Assembly: GCF_000002875.2 (NCBI RefSeq)
Contig: NC_009411.2
Span: 248,001-312,000 of the forward strand
Source: Leishmania infantum JPCM5
Lineage: Eukaryota > Euglenozoa > Kinetoplastea > Trypanosomatida > Trypanosomatidae
Direction of reading: 5' to 3'
DNA length: 64,000 nucleotides
Shown here: one piece after another, positions 52,529 through 63,183 of the stretch
How positions within the stretch are numbered: the stretch's first letter is position 1
How the letters are laid out: the number at the start of each line of letters is the position of its first letter
Translations under genes and position numbers: made by a program
The notes under the pieces: model-generated
Database searches by the model: none
Told to the model about the DNA's origin: nothing
The model's input: only the letters and a program-made list of their open reading frames with translations

Positions 52529-53134
52529 ATGTTGCGCTTCACACGTGCCTCGTTCACGGGCCGCGCGATGATCTCGCGCGGCAGTCCCGAGTGGTCTCAC
52601 CGCCTCGACCTCAAGAAGGGCAAGAAAACGACGCTGGCGCACAAGCTCGGCACTAGCAAGCCCAACAACGCGTTGCAGTACGCGCAAATGACGTTGCACG
52701 ACTTGACAGAATGGGTCGTGGCCTACTCGCCGTGGCCGCTAACCTTTGGTCTTGCCTGCTGCGCAGTGGAGATGATGCACTCTTACTCGTCGCGCTACGA
52801 CTTAGACCGATTTGGTATTGTGCCGCGCCCCTCTCCTCGTCAGGCGGAGATCATTATCGTCTCCGGCACCGTGACAAACAAGATGGCACCGCTGCTGCGC
52901 AACATCTACGTGCAGATGGTAAACCCAAAGTGGGTGATTTCGATGGGTAGCTGCGCCAACGGCGGTGGCTACTACCACTTCTCGTACGCCGTGCTCCGCG
53001 GCTGCGAGCGGGCGATCCCGGTCGACTTCTGGATCCCTGGCTGCCCGCCGTCGGCTGAGAGCCTCGTATTTTGTCTGCACAACCTGCAGAAGAAGATCCG
53101 CTGGCACGAGATTCAAAAATACTCGGTGCGGTAA
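52529..53134 (+). CDS. NDUFS7: NADH:ubiquinone oxidoreductase 20 kDa subunit (NDUFS7/PSST/NuoB homologue), 201 aa
   Basis: ATG at 52529, right after a strong splice-acceptor motif; stop TAA at 53132-53134. The N-terminus ([17 protein letters not shown]) is a basic, Ser/Thr-containing mitochondrial presequence. The conserved core has the four cysteines that bind iron-sulfur cluster N2: Cys77-Cys78 in CCAVEMM, Cys142 in [10 protein letters not shown], and Cys172 in [20 protein letters not shown] and [15 protein letters not shown] are further family hallmarks. The subunit sits in the peripheral arm of mitochondrial complex I next to the quinone site and passes electrons from the Fe-S chain to ubiquinone. 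Length and motif spacing fit the family. Complex I is dispensable in some kinetoplastid stages, yet this gene is intact. Confidence 0.97.
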   Translation: MLRFTRASFTGRAMISRGSPEWSHRLDLKKGKKTTLAHKLGTSKPNNALQYAQMTLHDLTEWVVAYSPWPLTFGLACCAVEMMHSYSSRYDLDRFGIVPRPSPRQAEIIIVSGTVTNKMAPLLRNIYVQMVNPKWVISMGSCANGGGYYHFSYAVLRGCERAIPVDFWIPGCPPSAESLVFCLHNLQKKIRWHEIQKYSVR

Positions 53135-54517
53135 GCAGCGCAGAGGAGAGGCACACACCAAAGGCGAGAGCGAGCGACGCCTATACGAGAGGGGTGGGGG
53201 TGGCTCACTGAGGAACATGACGGGCAAAAGCGGACGCAACGCAGGCAGGCGTGCAGGCCTGAAAGGGCCCTGACAGGAGTGGGAAGGGCTTGCGCCTACG
53301 GCATCCTGGAAGGTGTGGACGGTGCCGAGAATGTGTCTCGATACCGCGGGGCTTCCTCGTTTGTATGTGTGGCACGTCCGTTTTCCTCATCCAGCTTCCG
53401 GGCTCATGACCTCATCTGCATGGGCTGCCTTTGACTTTTATCGGCGTTCCTTTAGGAGCGCATTGCTCGTCAACATCGTTCACTGCTTCTTTTTATTTCG
53501 TGTGCGGTGTGTCAGTGCTGTGTTGTACATCTTCGCATGTGCATGGGATCGTGCATAGAGGCAGGTGTGCATGTTGGGACCAGGCGCGCTCGTTCGCTCG
53601 CTTGCTGGCCATCTCGGAGTGCGCACGTGATCGCGTGTGCCGTGCCATCATTTTTTTCTGTTATTTTTCTTTATTGCTGGGAATCTTTTTTCTTTGCTTG
53701 TCCTCTCGGTCTCGGCCTTTTCCGTGCTTCCTCTGGACGTGTGCACTGAAGCGGTAGGCGGGTGCACCATCGGCCTCCCCCTTCCCTTTTTCGCCGCCGC
53801 CACCCCCATCAGCCACATACCCACACCTATACGTACACGCATGTCCACCTCCCTCTATTTTCTCTCTGCCCGTGTCTCTTCCACAAACTCGCCTCCCTCT
53901 GCCCATTTGTATGTTCTGTAGTGTCTTAGTTAGCTTTAGCACCTGTATAGTCTATCGTCGTCGCCGTGCCCTGAGAATGAGCGAAATGAGAAACCGAAAG
54001 CAAGACATACTCACTCTCTCTCGAAGAGACGCGCGGAAGACCGTGCATGCTCCTCTGCAAGAACGCATGCTCTCTCGCTGCGTGCATGCACTGTAGCTGT
54101 GGCGCCGCGAAGGCTTCTGCTTTGAAACACATAGGTCATAATCCGTTTTTTTTTTTGCTTATCCTGTGTGTGTTTGTGTCGTGCCTGTGTACTGCGCGGA
54201 CTCCAGAAGTAAATCCATTGAGGAAGCACAGCACGCCGCCGCCGCCGTCACTCGCATGCGCAAGTCGATGGCCTTCGTCGTCCTCACCCCGTTGCCGGTG
54301 AATAGTCCCTCTCACTGTTCTACTCTGGGTGTACCTCTGGATACTAACATTGCGCCTTCGAATGTTCGACAGAACTCCGTGCATCTGCACCTAAACACAC
54401 ACACACACACCTACATATGCCCCCGTCCCCCTTGATTATCTGTTTCGCGTTCACCGCCACCGCAGAACGTATGGAACCACACGCCACACTTTCACCTCCG
54501 TTGTGATCCCATCGGAC
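53135..54517 (+). other. Intergenic region, no gene seen
   Basis: UTR-type sequence with pyrimidine-rich runs (53640-53720, 53760-53900), a T-run near 54147-54156 and (CA)n near 54396-54412. It probably includes the 3' UTR of the complex I gene and the former leader of the decayed Dabb copy. Confidence 0.45.
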
Positions 54518-54803
54518 ATGTTGAATATTGTTCTCGCCAAGCGTACCCCGGAACAGGTGGTTGTGGAGCACGCGGGCAGCACCCTGGATGAGGGCGCCGA
54601 TACCCTTCCCCGCGGTTCAGCGCCGCGATGTGTTTACATTCAGCACAGAAGACACCACCCCATGGAGCGGCTACGCGCATGCACTGGTGGCGCGCCGCAA
54701 TATGCAAGAGGCACTTGACGTGTATGCCGAGCACTAACGTCATGGTGCGTTGTAGGCACGTATGGCCCCGCGTGCCGAAGCAGCGCCGCGGCGCATCGAC
54801 ACT
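54518..54803 (+). pseudogene. Decayed Dabb-domain gene
   Basis: ATG 54518 opens with MLNIVLAKRTPEQ, matching the MLHVVLFKTDAKK start of the intact gene at 56030, and continues through STLDEGADTL (intact: NSLEEAIESL). A net frame change between about 54590 and 54625 is needed to read DVFTFSTEDTTPWSGYAHAL and ALDVYAEH, which match the NTSPWPG, GYTHAL and TYAEH segments of the intact copy. In that second frame two stops, TAA 54735-54737 and TAG 54753-54755, fall where the intact gene has Pro and Gln, and residues beyond them still align (AR, AAPRRID). One frameshift and two nonsense changes make it a pseudogene of the family. Confidence 0.75.
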
Positions 54804-55989
54804 GCAGTTGCTGGTGGCCTGCATCACAGGGTTTTTGTTACTGGGACGACGACGCCCAACAGACACTTAAGCGCAGGGTTGACGTCAGGCTTTCGAGGCG
54901 ATTGGGGGTGCGAGGGATGTAAAGAGAGAGGGTGAGGAGGGGGCACGAAATGCATGCATGCGTACCCCAGTGGTGCCGATGTGACCGCAGTGCCCTTGCG
55001 TCGTCGTCTCTGGCTTGATGTGGGCACTCCTACCGCGATGGTGTACCCCTGATGGCACAAGTCGAGCAGGCGCACACAGCCACACTTATTCTATCCGTGG
55101 ACTGTCCCGTTCTTGCAGTCTCCCTTCGGAGTCCTTCCGCTGTGTGTGTTTTGCGTTTTTGATGAGCCCATTGAAATGTGTCGAGGGCTTGTGTGCGCAA
55201 AGCCGCGTCTGCTGCATCTTCCTGCGGTAGTGGTGTGCACCGCATGTGTGGCAATGGTGTGTGCCCCTCCCCCCCTTTGCCGGTCATCCATCCGGCCCTC
55301 TTTTGCTTTTCTTCGTGTTTTTTCTTGATGGCTTACTCGCCCTACCCCACCCCCTTCCTCTCGTTATGGCCTCCCTTCTGCTAGTATGGCAGCATGCCAG
55401 CCTTCCCTTGTTTTGTCTCCCGCTGTGTCCCTCATCCGATACGGTGCCTCTCTCTCTGTGTCTTATGAAGCCGCTCCTGCAGCGGGGCGCCTTTTGCCGA
55501 CGAACGTTCAAAGGCGCACCTGCCCAGGCGAGCACACACACCCAGCCACACATACACACACACGAAGGGCTGCAACGGCACGGGCGCACATTCGCGCATA
55601 TAAACTGTTTGCCCAGAGCGTGTAAGTTGGAAAAAAAAAACGAAAAAAAAGTGGAGTACAAGGGATGCGAGAAAAGGGGACATGCTCGCAGGACTGCAAC
55701 GTGCTGCCGTCTTTTCGCCCTCTCCTCCATCAGCTCCTTGGTGGCTCGGCCCCGCACTTGCTCACATCTCTTAGGGGCATGTGTGCCTCGCATCTCTTTG
55801 TCTTTGCGCGTGCATAGGAGGACTGCCTGCATGCCTTTCCTCACTCTTTCTTCACGCCATCCCTCTCCCCCTCCCTCCACGAAATCCCTCCTTCCCTCAC
55901 AGACCTTTATCAGCCAGGACATGCTGGCACGCACTTCGTCGCAGTCAGCACGCACATCTCTTTCGTGAGGACCTTCTGTGCCGTTCTCT
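54804..55989 (+). other. Intergenic region, no gene seen
   Basis: G-rich patch (54900-54940), pyrimidine-rich 55260-55450, (CA)n near 55533-55563, A-runs at 55630-55650, then pyrimidine-rich DNA up to the leader of the first intact Dabb gene. Confidence 0.45.
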
Positions 55990-56007
55990 GTCGGCCTGCG
56001 CTCCTAG
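55990..56007 (+). promoter_or_regulatory. Inferred spliced-leader acceptor for the first Dabb gene
   Basis: Pyrimidine-rich stretch ending GCTCCTAG with AG at 56006-56007, 22 nt before ATG 56030. An alternative AG follows TTTATC near 55914-55915, which would put an extra ATG (55920) in the leader. Confidence 0.35.
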
Positions 56008-56029
56008 GCAGGCAAGCTGAGGCGATACC

Positions 56030-56362
56030 ATGCTCCACGTTGTCCTCTTCAAGACCGACGCGAAGAAGCTCGCGAAGGAGTTCCCTGGAAACTCCCTCGA
56101 GGAAGCGATCGAATCACTGCGCCAGGCCAAAATCCCCGGCCTTGTTGACTTTAACATACGACCCAAGAATACCAGCCCCTGGCCAGGCTACCAGGATGAT
56201 TCGCAGGGCTACACACACGCATTGATGTCGAGTCATGTGAGCGCGAGCGCGCTGCGCACCTACGCTGAGCATCCGGTGCACAAGGTGCTGCAGGCGCGCC
56301 TCCTAAAGTGTGTCACGGCGCCGCCTCTCCGCATGGATCTCGATATTCATCCCAACCTGTAA
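56030..56362 (+). CDS. Dabb (stress-responsive A/B barrel) domain protein, 110 aa
   Basis: ATG at 56030 to TAA at 56360-56362. The whole protein fits one dimeric alpha/beta-barrel (Dabb) domain. Strand 1 is MLHVVLFK, a helix follows (NSLEEAIESLRQA), then KIPGLVDFNI, and the diagnostic late segment GYTHALMSSHVSASALRTYAEHPVHK has the usual His-containing YxxHPxH pattern. Dabb proteins form small homodimers, some acting as cyclases or lyases on polyketide-like substrates and others of unknown stress role. Here the reaction is unknown. It has no signal peptide and is probably cytosolic. Related sequences stand on either side: a decayed copy at 54518 and a longer paralogue at 57193. Confidence 0.9.
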   Translation: MLHVVLFKTDAKKLAKEFPGNSLEEAIESLRQAKIPGLVDFNIRPKNTSPWPGYQDDSQGYTHALMSSHVSASALRTYAEHPVHKVLQARLLKCVTAPPLRMDLDIHPNL

Positions 56363-57192
56363 AAACGATGGCGAGGCGAAAAGAAAAACGACACAAGTCC
56401 TTCTATTCACTTAGATGTCATACCTCATATTGCGCGTTGCCACGTATCCGCAAGTCTCGATATCCGACTGCAGCTGCGCTATGATGTGCCTCCCTCTGTG
56501 CTTTTTTTTTTCGTCTGTGTGTGCGTGGGTGTATAAAAAAGCGTCTAGGCTGAAGACTAGTTTGCTTAGCGGTCATTGCGTGGCAGGCGGAGAGTGTTCA
56601 GCAGCAGAAGGCAGCTGCAGTAGCATGCAGGAGGGGGGAGTCTGGAAACTGAGAAGAACAAAGATGTGGCGCTTCGCAGCACTCATGACTCCCCGCGTGC
56701 AGCGGACGAATGTGTGCATCTGCATCTGTGTGCTTGAGTGTGTCTCAAAGACGTGTGCCGCCCCACTGTCATCACACATGGCTTACAAGCTATTTCCATC
56801 TCATGTGCGTGTGCTCATCGGCGTCCGCCCCCTCACGGCCGCTGCTAGTGCATTAGCCTACCTGGGCACCGTTTGTGCCCCGCTTTGTGTGCGTGCCATC
56901 TCGCTTGGTTCCTTCGCCACCCCTCCCCTTGCGTCGTGCTGTCAGCTCGACGGTTCCATCTCGATCTCCTCACATCGTCTGTGTTTCGCTGTCTTGCGCC
57001 CTTCGTTGAAGGCTTGTATAATCACAGACACCATCACAGCAGTACCCACTACAGAGACGTAGCAGACGAACAAGTACACGTGACTCATACAGTATAAGAG
57101 CCACCCCTTCACAGAGACAGAGAGGGGGAAGTGGCTGCACGTTCAGTCGTGGGACTGTGCCGTCTGCCGCGGAGTGCGTTGAGTCCAACGCC
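56363..57192 (+). other. Intergenic region between the two intact Dabb genes
   Basis: 3' UTR and leader sequence, T-run near 56502-56511; no gene. A 215-codon frame at 56415-57062 has Ser/Cys/Leu-rich, UTR-like composition. Confidence 0.45.
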
Positions 57193-57576
57193 ATGGAGCT
57201 CAGCCCGTCGAATGCGACGGAGGAGGCTCACCACAAATCGTTGAACCCGCAGGTGAACTCCGTCTGCCACTGCGCGCATCTGAGGCTGAAAGGCCCGCTG
57301 CACGTCGAGAAGCTGCGCGAGCTGCTCAAGAGGGTGCGCACGACCGTGCCGGGCCTCATCGAGCTTCACTTTGGCGAAAGCATGAATGTCTCCGCGAGCA
57401 GCGCCGACTCCGCTGAGAGCAACACGCACGCCCTCTTCAGCCGCCACCAGAACGGGCATTACCTCAAAATGTACAAGACCCACCCGGCCCACATGGATCT
57501 CATGAACTATCTAATGAGCAGGGCGGAGCGCCCGGCGACAGTGGTTGACTTCGTCAACGTCGCTTCCAGCCTTTGA
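57193..57576 (+). CDS. Dabb-domain protein paralogue, 127 aa
   Basis: ATG at 57193 (in GCCATGG context) to TGA at 57574-57576. After about 30 polar residues, the domain runs from VCHCAHLRLKGPL (strand 1) through VEKLRELLKRVRTTVPGLIEL to NTHALFSRHQNGHYLKMYKTHPAHMDL, which carries the same late YxxHPxH pattern as the 56030 protein (there GYTHAL...TYAEHPVH). The pairing shows common origin by tandem duplication, followed by strong divergence. The first strand has lost the typical His-Val start. The molecular function is not known; dimer formation with itself or with the 56030 product is a reasonable inference. Confidence 0.87.
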   Translation: MELSPSNATEEAHHKSLNPQVNSVCHCAHLRLKGPLHVEKLRELLKRVRTTVPGLIELHFGESMNVSASSADSAESNTHALFSRHQNGHYLKMYKTHPAHMDLMNYLMSRAERPATVVDFVNVASSL

Positions 57577-59459
57577 CAACCTGTCAACGGACCAGCCACC
57601 CAAAACGGTGGACGTCCGTCACACATACGCACAAACATGGAGAGGCAGAAGTGCGCTGTCGTGCACGCCGGTCGGCCGGTGCGCGAAAAAAAAAAGAATA
57701 TGTAGACCAGACATGTGCGCTCATCAAGTGAGGCAGGTACACTCTGAGACGCATTCGCCTCCGTTGCACCTCATAAACGTCAAGAGCGAAAAAGGTAGCA
57801 TGGGGAGCTGCGCTCCCGCAAATCAAGCTAACTAACCACCAGGAGAAATATATGTGCATTAGCGGAGGAGGCTGGCCCTTGAAGGAGCAGAAATGGTGGA
57901 TGTAGGGGAGGAAAGTTGGGGTATGGTGGTATCTCCTCTTTTATAGGACGGCATATTGGCGATGCTCCATTCACGAGCGTGGTGAGGCGATACATGGCCA
58001 TTGTGGGCGTAGTCGAGAGGGGGCGCTGATTTTGACCTAGCACGAAGAGCGTAGCCCTCTGTAGGTACAGCAGAGTGATGCTTGAGAAAGAATGAGAGCG
58101 ATGCTGTTACTCCGTGCGCTAGTAGTACTGCTCACGGCGTGCCGAATTTTTCGTTTTGACGGCGCCGCCTCTTTGCTTAATGTGCGCCGCATGTCCATTT
58201 TTTTTTTCGTCCTTTTGTTGCAACCGAAGCGGGTCTCTCACTACCTTGCTCTTTCCTGAGCCTTTCCCTTTGCTAGTACTGCTCCGATGCGCTCCTTGAT
58301 CACCGCCACGTACCTCTCGCAAGCCTCTGCCACTCTTCGCTGCTGCTCTTCCTGCACGCTTAGCTTATTTTCTTTCACGGGCACCATCCGCGAAGAGGCG
58401 CTGATGGGGGCATCCCTTCTCAATATTCCTCGTTCTTTTCCGCGCGTTTTTGTTCCTCGCCTGGCACCGCCAGCAACACCAATACGCTACGACGCGCGAG
58501 AAGAAGAAACACTGACACTGGCCCTATAACCACGACAACCTCAAAACAGATAGACTAGCATTGCAGAGTCTGTATTGTCGCCCTCGGCCACGCGCAGGCA
58601 TTTCTGCACACACGTACGCGCGCCTGACCATCAGCCATTGACTGCGGACACCCACTCTTCTCGCGTGGTACAAAGAGAGACGCTCTCGATTACTGTGTTC
58701 TTTTTGCTTGTTTTTGCTCCTACCTCTTTGGTTTTCTGTTTTCTTTGTGACGGGAGACGACTGCGTGGCAGGCATAAGTTTGAAGCGGTCCTCGCGCCTT
58801 GCTTGTCGACATGTACGTGTGGATGCGCAGGTACTCCTATATTTGTATATCTATCTGTGCATGTAGATGATTGCGGTAGACGTGGCCGGGTCCTCTTCAT
58901 GCAAGAGGTTTTTTTTGTGTCTACGTGTGTGTGTTTACAAAAGAAGGACGACGACACGGAAGGAGCTGATGAAAAAAGAAAAAGGGAAAACGAAGAGAAG
59001 TCTCTCGCGCGGCGTCTTTCTTGCGCGATTCGCGCGCGTCCTTCATGAGAAAGGTCCACGGGGGGTTGGCAGCGGTCTCTCTCGCTCTCTCTTTCTCCAC
59101 CGCCTTCTCTTACGGCCTCGGTGTAGCATGCCTGCTAGCGTCGACTCGCGTCGCGGGCGGCGTCACTTCTCCTCTGCCTTTCTTTTTTTTTTTCGATTTC
59201 CATCCTGCCCGTCTTTCTCCCCGCCATCTCCGTTCCATCTCGACCATCTCCTGTGCACCGCCAAGATTTTCTCATACCCCTTCTAGAAGTCACGCTCTCC
59301 TGTGCTTTGTCCTTTTTTTTATTGCGTCTCACGATAGCCTTGCTCCTGCGTCGTTGTGCCGACTCGCCTCTCTCACCATCTCCCCGCTCTGTACTTCACA
59401 CCTCTGCCTATCTGTCACGCATTCTCTGTCAAGTGTGGTTGAGCGGCTCAGCACAGGCC
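57577..59459 (+). other. Intergenic region upstream of Rab1
   Basis: 57580-58230 has mixed composition with no gene. Around 58241-58529 both strands have protein-like short frames (see findings). From 58670 on the DNA is T/C-rich UTR-type sequence. Confidence 0.4.
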
Positions 59460-59501
59460 CCATTTCTTTCTCGCGTCCTCTCTTCTTTTGCCCACATCAA
59501 G
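59460..59501 (+). promoter_or_regulatory. Inferred spliced-leader acceptor for the Rab1 gene
   Basis: Long T/C tract (CATTTCTTTCTCGCGTCCTC and onward) leading to AG at 59500-59501, 66 nt before ATG 59568. The AG at 59515-59516 is an alternative. Confidence 0.4.
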
Positions 59502-59567
59502 CCTATTTCTGTCGAAGCATCTCCTCCGCCATTTTTTTCAACCGTCTCGTTCTCCCTACACGCAACG

Positions 59568-60170
59568 ATGACCGCTGAGTACGACTACCTCTTCAAGCTG
59601 CTGCTGATTGGCGACAGCGGCGTCGGTAAGTCCTGCCTGCTCCTCCGCTTCGCCGATGACAGCTACACCGATAGCTACATCTCCACCATTGGTGTCGACT
59701 TCAAGATTCGCACGCTGAACCTGGAAAGCAAGGTAATCAAGCTGCAGATTTGGGATACCGCCGGCCAGGAGCGCTTCCGCACCATCACGAGTAGCTACTA
59801 CCGTGGTGCCCACGGCATCATCATAGTGTATGACACGACCGACATGGAGAGTTTCAACAACGTCAAGACGTGGCTGAGCGAAATCGAAAAGTACGCAAGT
59901 GAGAACGTCAACAAGATCCTCGTCGGCAACAAGTGCGATTTGGTCACAAAGAAGGCCGTCGATACGCAGATGGCGAAAGACTTTGCCGACTCCCTTGGCA
60001 TCCCGTTCCTTGAAACGAGCGCCAAGAACTCCACAAACGTCGAGGAAGCCTTCATTCAAATGGCATCTGGAATCAAGGCGCGCCTGGCTGTGAGTGGTGA
60101 GGTCAAATCTGCGTCCCGTCCCAACCTGCAGAACCCCCCAACGGTGAAGAAGGAAGACAGCTGCTGCTAA
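59568..60170 (+). CDS. RAB1: Small GTPase Rab1, 200 aa
   Basis: ATG at 59568 to TAA at 60168-60170; the open frame upstream is translated pyrimidine tract without an ATG. All Ras-fold motifs are present: P-loop GDSGVGKS (15-22), switch I with the Rab F1-like sequence [12 protein letters not shown] (38-49), WDTAGQE (62-68), NKCD (121-124) and ETSAK (149-153). The C-terminus ends in CC for double geranylgeranylation. [14 protein letters not shown] and the [15 protein letters not shown] stretch are typical of the Rab1/Ypt1 subgroup, so the role is ER-to-Golgi vesicle traffic on membranes. The symbol follows the subgroup; Rab8-type relatives are less likely given the effector region. Confidence 0.96.
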   Translation: MTAEYDYLFKLLLIGDSGVGKSCLLLRFADDSYTDSYISTIGVDFKIRTLNLESKVIKLQIWDTAGQERFRTITSSYYRGAHGIIIVYDTTDMESFNNVKTWLSEIEKYASENVNKILVGNKCDLVTKKAVDTQMAKDFADSLGIPFLETSAKNSTNVEEAFIQMASGIKARLAVSGEVKSASRPNLQNPPTVKKEDSCC

Positions 60171-63100
60171 GCATTGCGAGATACGGGCACGATACACAAA
60201 GGGACGGGCCGCCGCAGAGTGGGGGGAAGGGTCGGGAGTTCCCCTGCCTTCTCTCGACCCGAGGGACGTTAACTCTCCCGTGATCTGCGGACAAAAGCGC
60301 GGCGTCGAGGAAAGGTGGGCGGCATACGACGCCAATGGTGCACTGAAGGTGAGCGAAAAGGCACGCAGGGATGCGTCGCTCTTCTTGAGCTGTGTCGTGA
60401 TGTGTCGGTGGCCGTTGTCCTCGGTTGAGTGAGAGGCGCGATCGTGTGTTCCCCCTCCGCGCCACCCCGGCACAAGTGCCTGCGGGCTGCTTGTAGGCAC
60501 GTATGCGTCCATGGGTGTGATCCCATCGTTGCGTGACTGTCCGTCTACCCCTCCCCTCCCCTCCCCCCGTATGCCCAAGCTGGAAGAGGCGGACACGGAC
60601 GCGCACAATGCTGTGGAGACTCGAGATGAGAGTTTTGAAGCGAGACAGAGAAACCGTCAATGCGTTTTTACTTTTTTGAGCAGTCTTATATCCATTTGCG
60701 TCGCTGATGGTTTTCTCCTCTCTTAGGCAATTCCCCTGACGCGCTGTATACGCTGGCGACTCACGAAAACCCACACGAGGGGCTCCCCTGCAGATGCAAC
60801 TGTCCTGTGTCATGTACAAAACACAGAAAAAGGTATGAAAAAGCAGAGAAGGAAAAAAAAGAAAAAAAAAACAAAACAAAAGAAGCATGAAGGAGCATGA
60901 AGGAGCGGCTTCACGACGGGAAGCGGGGCACCTGTGGTATGGATGTTCGGTGGCAAGAAGTGTGTTTGAGCGTATATCTCCGTGCGTCTGTGTGTGTGTG
61001 TGTACACGTCCAACAGAGTCTCGCAAGGGTCGGATCCCTTCTACCTCCTTCCCCTTCCCCTCCCCCTCCCCCCCTCGCCGGACTCTCCCCGCCCGCTGCT
61101 GCGTTCTCCTTCGATGTCGATCGTTTGTACATCGTCTTTTCTTTTCGTGCTTCAGTATTGGGAGGATGGGCGTTTTTTGTTTTGTTGTTTTGTTCTGCTC
61201 CCGTTTTGTTGATTTTTGTTGCTTCCTTTACTTTGTTTTTACGTCCTGGGCGCTCCCCTCTGTCGGTGCGTGTGTAAGCTTGCTTCTGTGTTCTTGCGTT
61301 TGAGGAATAGTGAAGGGAGTGAAACATCTCTAAATGGTGTGCGCTTCAGGTTGTCTATTTCGTTGCATCGTGTGCGCACGGGAGAGAGAGCGCCCCCCTC
61401 CACTCTCTGCCACATACGTACAAAGAGGGAAAAAAGGAGGTGTGTGAAAATATTCGGCAGGATTGTTGGCAGATGCGCCTTGGAAGGGAACCGGTGCGGG
61501 CGGCGGGGAAGAGTGTCAGGGTGAGAAGGGTGGAGAGGGCCACAGCGATGGTGCTACAACAAACAACGGAAGGTGTCTCTCCCTCTCTCTCTCTGCTTGT
61601 CACTCAGTGTGTGCGTGCAAAATGGCGAGATATCAGTTGTGTTCGTGTGTCTGACTGTCACCCTTCTTGAGTCCACCACCTCCCGAGCTCTACATCCCTT
61701 CCCACACATGCGCGTCTTCCGTATTTTTGTTCGTCCGAAGATGAAGTTGTGTTAGCACTTGAAAAGGAAAGAGTGATGCGCCATTCCTTTATTTGTCGTC
61801 ACGCCGTCTGCGTTTGTTTTTTACTGATTTCGTTTCTGTTTACGTCGTCAGTGTCTCTTGGCAGTTGTGTGTTCAATATATATATATATATGTGTGTGTC
61901 GGCTCCTCTTTCGAGGAAAAAAAAAGAAAAACGCAAAACAATCGCACGCAACAAGCGCTGCACGAAACTCTCTGCCTGCCTCGGACGCTCTGTCTGTCTG
62001 TCTGTGTCTTCTGTGCTTTTTCTTTTACTTGGCGGGTCGAGTCTCTGTTCCGCTCCTCCCCGATCCGTGTGCGCTTGGGCGTCCCCTTTTCTTTGCTTTT
62101 CGGCTCACTCGTTGTTTTACGTCATTCTCTATTTTGTGCTACCAGTGTATGCTAGTGCCTGGTTGTGCGTCTGTGTGTAGGTAGGTGGACGCGCGTCTGC
62201 GGGCGCATGGGTCCTTTGCTTGTATGTCTGCGCCGGCGTGCGTCTACGCGTCTTCCCCTTGTCATTCTCCTCCTTTCCCCCTCACTCAAAAAAGGGTAGA
62301 GAGAGTTCGGCCACCATTACCATATATATAAGGGAAGAAGCGAGAGAAAAACACAGAAGTGACAACAGAAAAACGCTCTTTTTCCTCCTCCCCACTCCCC
62401 AGAGAAAAGGAAAAACAACAGCAGATTTTGAATAACAGAGAAGTGAAACTCACGTCGGCAGTGACAGTGATACGCAGCAGAGCATTATGTTCACGAGAGT
62501 ATGTGGCTGGACGTGTGTGTGTGTGCTGAGCGATAGGAATACACGAAAAAAAAATAAAGAAGAAGAAAAGGAAGCACTGAGGCAAACGAGGGAGGGGGAT
62601 GTGGCAGCATTCTAGTGTGATGTGTACGCAACGCCCTCTTTTTTTTTGTATTCATCTCCTGCCCCTCTAACACTTACCCCCGGGCCCTCCCCTCACCTCC
62701 CTTCCCTTCCTTCTTTGGTGCTTGACGGGCCTCCTTCAGGAAAGCAGGCTGACAAAAACAACCAAAGTATTACGAAGAGGTCGCCCCTGTGCTGGTAATG
62801 GGGAAGCAGCATGCGGAACGGAGAAAAAACGCGTGTGCGTGCGGAAGCAGCGACCAGGCCCCCTCCCACCCGTCGTCATTTCGGTTTCTCTCCGGTGACG
62901 ACTGTTGCCGTATACTTCGCGTTAGCTCCACGTTCTCCTGCACCACCCTGACACTCGCTCTCTGTCGTCCTCTCCCCTCTTCGTCTTCCACAACACCGCA
63001 GCGGTGCTCACGCAGATCTCGAGAGTTGAGGGCTGCAACGTCGAGCACAAGCAAAGAAAAAAAAAGAAGGGTGCAGTCAGCGGAACAACGAACCGTAAAG

Positions 63101-63183
63101 ACAGGGCACATCGGCTCCATCTATGCTGCACCTCTGTAATACTCCGTTTGTATACCACGAAAGTGTACTGTGAAAAACGAACG
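60171..63183 (+). other. 3 kb intergenic region, no convincing gene
   Basis: 3' UTR-type DNA with C-rich and G-rich patches (60545-60568, 61055-61075), A-runs near 60850-60875, TG-rich runs, (TA)n at about 61878-61891 and T-rich blocks. Nothing coding or RNA-like recognised. Confidence 0.5.

Noticed and set aside
59556..60608. 350-codon minus-strand frame over Rab1
   Set aside because: Antisense shadow of the Rab1 coding sequence extended into the GC-rich 3' flank.
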